Source: Vibrio marisflavi CECT 7928
GTDB taxonomy: Bacteria; Pseudomonadota; Gammaproteobacteria; Enterobacterales; Vibrionaceae
Assembly (NCBI RefSeq): GCF_921294215.1
Contig: NZ_CAKLDM010000001.1
Span: 62,001-126,000, forward strand
Reading direction: 5' to 3'
Length of the DNA stretch: 64,000 bases
Shown: in pieces, positions 59,382 through 64,000 of the stretch
Position numbering within the stretch: position 1 is the first letter of the stretch
Layout of the letters: every line of letters begins with the position of its first letter
Made by a program: the position numbers and the translations under genes
The notes under the pieces: generated by a model
Databases searched by the model: none
Told to the model about the DNA's origin: nothing
Seen by the model: the letters and a program-made list of their open reading frames with translations, nothing else

Positions 59382-59840
59382 ATGAACCAGCCTGACGAGA
59401 AATCAATTGTCGAATTTTTTCAGCGCGGAGGATCAATGAAAATCCTCTGCGACATGGATGAATCATCACTCGATACTATTTATAACTACGCCTTTCAGTT
59501 ATTCGAAACCGGGCAGACTGCAGAGGCATATCGCCACTTCTACTTTCTTGCAAGTATGGACCAATGGAACTTCGACTATCTACTCGCGTTGGGTATTTGC
59601 TGCCAACGAATGGGTGAGCATGAACAGGCGATATATTGTTTTAGCCGCTCAGGTCAAAGAGAGCTTGCAGATCCGAGATCATCTTATTACGCAGGCATTA
59701 GCTATCAATGTTTAGGCAACAAATCATATGCAAGAAAAGCGTTTAACGCGGCTGTGCGGTGGTGCAGTGATAAGCCTGAATATCAGCAACTAAAAAGTAA
59801 AGTTTCAGCCGCGTTGGCTCGGACAATGTTGGAGGTCTAA
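59382..59840 (+). CDS. sscA: SscA/SycD-type translocator chaperone with TPRs
   Basis: The product has 152 residues with three tetratricopeptide repeats (YNYAFQLFETGQTAEAYRHF, LLALGICCQRMGEHEQAIYC, YYAGISYQCLGNKSYARKAF) typical of class II T3SS chaperones. It keeps the SseC-like and SseD-like hydrophobic translocators soluble in the cytosol. It is directly upstream of the sseC-like gene (1-bp gap), as in SPI-2. Confidence 0.92.
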   Translation: MNQPDEKSIVEFFQRGGSMKILCDMDESSLDTIYNYAFQLFETGQTAEAYRHFYFLASMDQWNFDYLLALGICCQRMGEHEQAIYCFSRSGQRELADPRSSYYAGISYQCLGNKSYARKAFNAAVRWCSDKPEYQQLKSKVSAALARTMLEV

Positions 59841-59841
59841 C

Positions 59842-61374
59842 ATGACGCAAAATTATATTAGGAACGATATTTATCGGCCGACTTCTCAAGATTCCATCAT
59901 CAACTTTGATACCGATTATCAAGATGGTAATCAACAGGTTGATGGGCTGAAGTTAAAAGCCAGCCAATGGTCAGGTGGGCGGTCACAGTTTCTTGATTCA
60001 GACAACTTAGACATAAAGCTACCTGAACCAAAAAACAGAAAGCACATAACTCTGAAACAAGTGGATGATGCGCTAGACGAGTTGTTCAAACAGCTTAATA
60101 CAACGACTGAAAAAACAACTACGGGCTCAACGTCAAATCAACTATCCAGTTTGTCTGTTGACTCTTTATCCCTATATATTTCGCTCATTGTGACTGACGG
60201 TCTTAATTCTCGTGCAAAAGACTTAATTAAAGCGCTCGATGCACTGCATGACAGGCAAAAAGCGGAAAGTGCTGTGAAGCTACAAGATCAGATTGACGCT
60301 ATTAACAAAAACATCGAGCAGTCTCATCAATCGCAGAAGCATAACATCTTTACCACGGTCATCGATTGGGTTGTGTCTGCGGTCGAGGTGACGGTGGGTT
60401 GCTTGAAGATAGCTGCTGGCGTTGTGTCAGGAAATCCACTTGCCATAGCAGGTGGGGTAGCCGAGGTGTCAGCTGGGGTGTTGGGATTAGTGAAAGCCTC
60501 ACTTGAAACAGCCGCACTGTGTGAAGATGACCCAGAAAAAGCGAAGAAACTGCGAGATATCGCAGAAAAAATTGGTTACGCGCAGATGGCACTAGAGTGT
60601 GTGGCAGCGGTACTAGATGTCACTCAAACAGCTCGTGGTCTGATGGCGGCTTCAAAAGCAGCCAAAGCAGCAGAATGTGCATCGGCAGCGACAGAAATGG
60701 GGACCAAGATTGCCAAGGTCGTTGCAGCTGAATCTGCTGGTGAGATTACCAAAGCGGAAGCGAAAGTCATCCTAAAAGAATTAGCCAAAGAGCTTGCTCA
60801 TGAAATGCTCGAGAACATGGCTAAGGATGCAGCGAAGAATGCATCTAAAGATATCTCGAAAGAAGTGGCTAAGAGTGTATCTGAACAAGCAGCTAAAGAG
60901 TTGATTGAAGAAGCGACTGAAAAAGCAGTGAAAAAAGCAGCAGAAGTAGCGGCAAGAAAAATGGCAAAAGAAGGGCTGGAAATTGGTTCCGAGGCTCTAA
61001 ACAAAGCAATTATTGACACCATTGCCTCCACAATGAAAAAGGAAATATCTCAAGGAATCAGCCGGATAACAAAATCTGTGTTGGATCGTCTAGCCACATC
61101 AACCAGTGCGGTGACGACAGGTGCCCAATCCTTTGCTGATTTCGCTATGAATAGAAAAATGGCAGAGCTGAGAAAAGAAATTGCAGACTTGCTGGCCGAT
61201 CAGCAAATGGCCAATCAGTTTCTCGAGGTGCTCAATCAGCTAATGGACAAGCAGAGAAGCCGAGTCAAGGAGACCCTGAAAATGATTGCCGATGGACAAA
61301 GTACCACTCAAAGCAATATCGAGAGCCTATCTAACGCGAACGGAATGATGGCTGGAATGATGGGCAAAGCTTAA
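59842..61374 (+). CDS. sseC: SseC/EseC-like major translocator (SctE)
   Basis: The product has 510 residues, near SseC. A hydrophobic region (about 172-222, VIDWVVSAVEVTVGCLKIAA then GVVSGNPLAIAGG) of the IpaB/YopB/SseC family is followed by an alanine- and lysine-rich helical region with near-heptad AKE repeats (about 270-400). It inserts in the host membrane to form the pore with the SseD-like protein. A TTGGAGG site precedes the ATG. Confidence 0.92.
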   Translation: MTQNYIRNDIYRPTSQDSIINFDTDYQDGNQQVDGLKLKASQWSGGRSQFLDSDNLDIKLPEPKNRKHITLKQVDDALDELFKQLNTTTEKTTTGSTSNQLSSLSVDSLSLYISLIVTDGLNSRAKDLIKALDALHDRQKAESAVKLQDQIDAINKNIEQSHQSQKHNIFTTVIDWVVSAVEVTVGCLKIAAGVVSGNPLAIAGGVAEVSAGVLGLVKASLETAALCEDDPEKAKKLRDIAEKIGYAQMALECVAAVLDVTQTARGLMAASKAAKAAECASAATEMGTKIAKVVAAESAGEITKAEAKVILKELAKELAHEMLENMAKDAAKNASKDISKEVAKSVSEQAAKELIEEATEKAVKKAAEVAARKMAKEGLEIGSEALNKAIIDTIASTMKKEISQGISRITKSVLDRLATSTSAVTTGAQSFADFAMNRKMAELRKEIADLLADQQMANQFLEVLNQLMDKQRSRVKETLKMIADGQSTTQSNIESLSNANGMMAGMMGKA

Positions 61375-61392
61375 CTGATAAGGAATAAAATC

Positions 61393-62055
61393 ATGACTAC
61401 AGTTCAACAAAATACAAATGCTGTTCAATCAACAGTTGGGGCAACTGGCGCATCCGGTGGACTCAAAACAGGAGATAGCAACCAGAAGGAGATTGATAAT
61501 TTAATTAACGACTTAAGTTCTCTGGCAGCGTTGGTGAATAAAGCGCTACAACTCATTCGTCAATCAATCCAAGATTGGAGGGATGCGCTTAGCAACTCTC
61601 AGGCTAAAGGCATGATGTTGATGCTAGACCAAGCGGTGTCCAACAATGCAATGCAAAAAGCAGCGAACCAAAAGGAGTGCGATGCGGCGTATAAAGCTTC
61701 TTGGGGTGATTTTGCGAAAGGTTGCGCTTCCATGCTCGGTGGTTTTATTGGTGGTGGTGCTGCGATAAGAGGGACGGACGCGGCTCAACGAGGCGCCGAT
61801 GTTTCAATGAGAGTCATGGATGGTGCAGCTGACTTCAGTAAATTCTGGATTGCTAGAGACGCGGCCGACATCACCCGAGACGCAAAAGACAAGAGTGCCG
61901 ATGTTCAGCTACAAAACAAGATACTGGACACTTGGGAAAAGCAAATCGGACAAACTGGTCAACGTTTGGGAGAAATGCAAGGTCAGCTTAATTCAGTGAA
62001 TGAGCAGCTTCGCCAGTCTGTTAGCCAACTTTATTACAGCTTAGCGCAGCAATAA
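61393..62055 (+). CDS. sseD: SseD/EseD-like minor translocator (SctB)
   Basis: The product has 220 residues, the size of SseD. It has a glycine-rich hydrophobic segment (WGDFAKGCASMLGGFIGGGA, about 98-125) between helical flanks, as in the SseD/EspB class of minor pore subunits. It follows the sseC-like gene by 18 bp with an AAGGA site. Confidence 0.88.
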   Translation: MTTVQQNTNAVQSTVGATGASGGLKTGDSNQKEIDNLINDLSSLAALVNKALQLIRQSIQDWRDALSNSQAKGMMLMLDQAVSNNAMQKAANQKECDAAYKASWGDFAKGCASMLGGFIGGGAAIRGTDAAQRGADVSMRVMDGAADFSKFWIARDAADITRDAKDKSADVQLQNKILDTWEKQIGQTGQRLGEMQGQLNSVNEQLRQSVSQLYYSLAQQ

Positions 62056-62068
62056 TCATATGAATAAA

Positions 62069-62083
62069 GGGGACATTGTCCCC
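62069..62083 (+). other. Short hairpin between sseD-like and sseE-like genes
   Basis: GGGGAC/GTCCCC with a 3-base ATT loop. It is not followed by a T-run. It may slow read-through or protect the 3' end of the upstream messenger and so reduce sseE expression relative to the translocators. Confidence 0.45.
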
Positions 62084-62103
62084 TTAAACTCTGGGTGTCA
62101 ACC

Positions 62104-62514
62104 ATGATTACAACCAATGATCCAGTTAGCCGATTTTTGAAGCAAAGCGGCTACACACCAACACCGCACCGTTATCTGGGTAGTGACTTTATCAGTGGCA
62201 TGCAGGTACAACTCAACGACTTAGACCTTATTTACAGCGTTGAAGATGACACATTGGTCATTAGTCAGATCACTGCAACTGGGCAGTCTCAAGGCTTGGC
62301 TGGTGCTGTGCAAAATTTCTTTAAACTCGTCCACACGCTAGAAAAGCTCAATACTGGTATTTCCAAAGTGAAAGGGATGGTTATAGATTATTTAGGTGAC
62401 GTTGAAGAAAATAATAAGCTGAAGCGACTTCAACAGGCCTATATAAATCAAGGCGCATCTTACCATCAAGAAAATGGTAAAACGTGGATTATTTACGAGT
62501 TGAGAAAACACTAG
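62104..62514 (+). CDS. sseE: SseE-like chaperone/secretion factor
   Basis: The product has 136 residues from ATG 62104, with GGG 8 bases upstream; a GTG three codons earlier lies on that site. SseE of SPI-2 has 137 residues and the same place after sseD. Shared features by eye are LDLIYSVEDDTLVISQI near the start and KLKRLQQAYINQGASYHQEN then GKTWIIYEL near the end. The fold resembles class I T3SS chaperones. Confidence 0.75.
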   Translation: MITTNDPVSRFLKQSGYTPTPHRYLGSDFISGMQVQLNDLDLIYSVEDDTLVISQITATGQSQGLAGAVQNFFKLVHTLEKLNTGISKVKGMVIDYLGDVEENNKLKRLQQAYINQGASYHQENGKTWIIYELRKH

Positions 62515-62529
62515 AGCGAATTGAGGAAA

Positions 62530-62555
62530 CGTGTTCTTATAAATATATGAACACG
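62530..62555 (+). terminator. Hairpin after sseE-like gene
   Basis: Seven-base arms CGTGTTC/GAACACG with a 12-base AT-rich loop, followed by CCTTTGG. The T-run is short, so it may be a weak terminator of the translocon operon. Confidence 0.5.
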
Positions 62556-62610
62556 CCTTTGGTTAAAATATAAAAGTGGAGGCGTAAATCTATTAGATAA
62601 ATAAGACCTG

Positions 62611-62653
62611 ACCCCTAGAATAAAATTTACTACGAATTTTATGTGCTAGGAGT
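62611..62653 (+). promoter_or_regulatory. Hairpin that can hide the ribosome site of the next gene
   Basis: CCTAG (62614-62618) pairs with CTAGG (62646-62650), with an inner TAAAATT/AATTTTA stem (62621-62627 and 62635-62641) and outer A-T and C-G pairs. The AGGAG ribosome site at 62648-62652 of the gene starting at 62657 is thus locked in the stem. This could give temperature or factor-dependent translation. Confidence 0.45.
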
Positions 62654-62656
62654 CAT

Positions 62657-63073
62657 ATGAGAGATCAGGAAACTTTTCATCATTTAATCAAGCAGCTGTT
62701 TGTTGATCAGCGCATAGAGTTTACTCCATCAGATGTTTATCATCTAACACTCACTTCGCCACAGGTAGACTCCATACTTGTGGCTTTTTTTTCTATAGAT
62801 GATAACCACGCAGCAATTGTAGCTGAAATCAGAACCCCCTTAGTTAATATCTCGACATCCGAGTGGCTCCTACAGCGAAACAGTTTCAAGCAGCAAATGG
62901 CCGCATCATATTGCTTAGTAAAAGATGGCGACAATTCTTCGCGAGTCTTTGCACAAATTAAATTCAATTATCAAAGGGTAGACCTTCCAGAAATGCTGGC
63001 TTTATACCAAGCATTCTCCCAAGAGATCATTCAATGTAGTCAAGCGCTACAAACATTCAACCACGAGGACTAA
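62657..63073 (+). CDS. CesT-type T3SS chaperone
   Basis: The product has 138 residues of the CesT pattern: an N-terminal helix, strands around VYHLTLTSPQVDSILVAFFS, WLLQRNSFKQQMAASYCLVK in place of the LLxAN loop, and a final helix. The ribosome site is AGGAG. It ends 3 bp before the candidate effector gene at 63077 and is most likely its chaperone. Confidence 0.72.
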   Translation: MRDQETFHHLIKQLFVDQRIEFTPSDVYHLTLTSPQVDSILVAFFSIDDNHAAIVAEIRTPLVNISTSEWLLQRNSFKQQMAASYCLVKDGDNSSRVFAQIKFNYQRVDLPEMLALYQAFSQEIIQCSQALQTFNHED

Positions 63074-63076
63074 CAG

Positions 63077-64000
63077 ATGGACAATATTAGAGATTTTCAG
63101 CAACCGTTGATGCAGGATGTTCACAACCATGAGGCACTGAATCCCGCACAACATCAGTATGATATGGATAAACAAGTCGTACTTGATTATATAGCTGACA
63201 TAAACAGTAGCTTGGAAAATAGTGAACGCGCAGACCCCATAAAAACGGTGCTATCTCTTCCAGATTTGCTCGGCGGTGATGCTAGCCTAAAAGCGACTAA
63301 AGATATTATCCAGCAGTACGCTCAAGCGATTAGAGATCATGGTTCCAATGATCCTGAGCTTGATGAAACTTCTGAGTTGCTACAAAGGAATGTTCAACAA
63401 GCGATCAATATTGCCAACGACGGTAGCACCGGTTTAGGTGCAATTCGGGCAGGTCACATTAGAGACCAGTCGTTATCCAAAGAGTTTGTTTATGATACTT
63501 ACCAGCCAAAGCAATACAACGTAGGAGGTACGCAAGTTTCAGAACAAACCAACGTTTTCACTAGAGGTATCACGAGTAAAGATGCGAAGAAAGTAAGAGA
63601 CGAAGACGTACATGGGCATTTCCTCGGCAACCCAATGCTAAGGTCTGTTCAGGCAGGAGACCGAGATGCAGTGAATTTTGCGAGAATGGGAGCACTGACC
63701 GAAGGGCAGGGTAGTCTATTCGCCAAGGGAGTAGACAAAATGCAAGGTGTCAATGGTGTGGAAGAGCACGACCGTAGAAAAGGACACTTAGATCTTCGTC
63801 TGGTAGACCCCATAAAAGAAAAGCGCTTGTACGACAGACATTGCGACCAAATAGAGGCAGCTAATGCTACTTCTGGTAGAGACGGAGCGGAGAAAATTCA
63901 GACTTGTACATTGCCTGTTAACTCTAATGATATGAGTAAAACTGAAATGCTTGGTCGAGGGCTTAAGGTGGCATGGAACAAGCACCCAGTAGCGACAGTG
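63077..64000 (+). CDS. Candidate T3SS effector, cut by window edge
   Basis: The 308 residues visible begin MDNIRDFQQPLMQDVHN and run open to the edge. There is no signal peptide. A segment around FTRGITSKDAKKVRDEDVHG then HFLGNPMLRSV recalls, weakly, the region of SopB/IpgD phosphoinositide phosphatases that reads [20 protein letters not shown]. If this is right the catalytic CX5R motif must lie beyond base 64000. A CesT-type chaperone gene lies 3 bp upstream. The effector call is well supported by context, the SopB-like call only weakly. Confidence 0.6.
   Translation, partial: MDNIRDFQQPLMQDVHNHEALNPAQHQYDMDKQVVLDYIADINSSLENSERADPIKTVLSLPDLLGGDASLKATKDIIQQYAQAIRDHGSNDPELDETSELLQRNVQQAINIANDGSTGLGAIRAGHIRDQSLSKEFVYDTYQPKQYNVGGTQVSEQTNVFTRGITSKDAKKVRDEDVHGHFLGNPMLRSVQAGDRDAVNFARMGALTEGQGSLFAKGVDKMQGVNGVEEHDRRKGHLDLRLVDPIKEKRLYDRHCDQIEAANATSGRDGAEKIQTCTLPVNSNDMSKTEMLGRGLKVAWNKHPVATV

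Overview
The window looks like a chromosomal segment of a Vibrionaceae-type gammaproteobacterium. It is moderately AT-rich, carries a close EbgR/EbgA/EbgC set, several lone family-3 periplasmic binding proteins and a large chemoreceptor. The genus is an inference; there is no rRNA or tRNA to fix it. Its dominant content is an almost complete type III secretion system (T3SS) of the Salmonella SPI-2 / Edwardsiella Esa / LEE family, with regulators, chaperones, translocators and several unrecognised candidate effectors.

Layout. 1-9.6 kb: end of an amino-acid permease, ebgC-ebgA with a perfect palindromic operator, two periplasmic binding proteins, an ammonium-channel/histidine-kinase fusion, and ebgR. 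10-15.5 kb: an SsrB-like response regulator and two paralogous SsrA-like hybrid kinases. 15.7-25.3 kb: first T3SS block (spiC/ssaB, sctC, sctD, ssaE, an AraC regulator like EsrC, sctF, ssaH, sctI, sctJ, sctK, sctL, sctW). 25.3-30.2 kb: two candidate effectors, each with a CesT-like chaperone gene. 30.6-34.9 kb: L,D-transpeptidase, binding protein, long RluA-type pseudouridine synthase, small exported protein. 35.3-40.9 kb: second block (ssaM, sctV, sctN, sctO, sctP, sctQ). 41-50.2 kb: 9.5 kb of non-T3SS genes (two binding proteins, three tiny genes, chemoreceptor, kelch lipoprotein) with two copies of a ~320-bp element that looks like a paralogous small-RNA locus. 50.4-54.6 kb: third block (sctR, S, T, U). 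55-64 kb: effector and chaperone genes, then the translocon module in the SPI-2 order sseA-sseB-sscA-sseC-sseD-sseE, another chaperone, and an effector gene running off the end.

The most striking observation is that two identical 1,366-bp IS256-family elements, each with a perfect 9-bp target duplication, interrupt sctC (outer-membrane secretin) and sctR (export-gate core). All other apparatus genes read as intact. The system therefore looks recently inactivated, or reversibly switched off, in this isolate. The direct copies also bracket 33 kb that could be lost by recombination.

How the genes fit together (inference from SPI-2 and Esa systems): the SsrA/SsrB-like pair and the AraC regulator would control the apparatus; SpiC-SsaM-SctW would form the gatekeeper that orders translocators before effectors; SscA and SseA/SseE-like proteins would chaperone the translocon; CesT-like proteins would each serve the adjacent effector. 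Short motifs shared upstream of several T3SS units support co-regulation.
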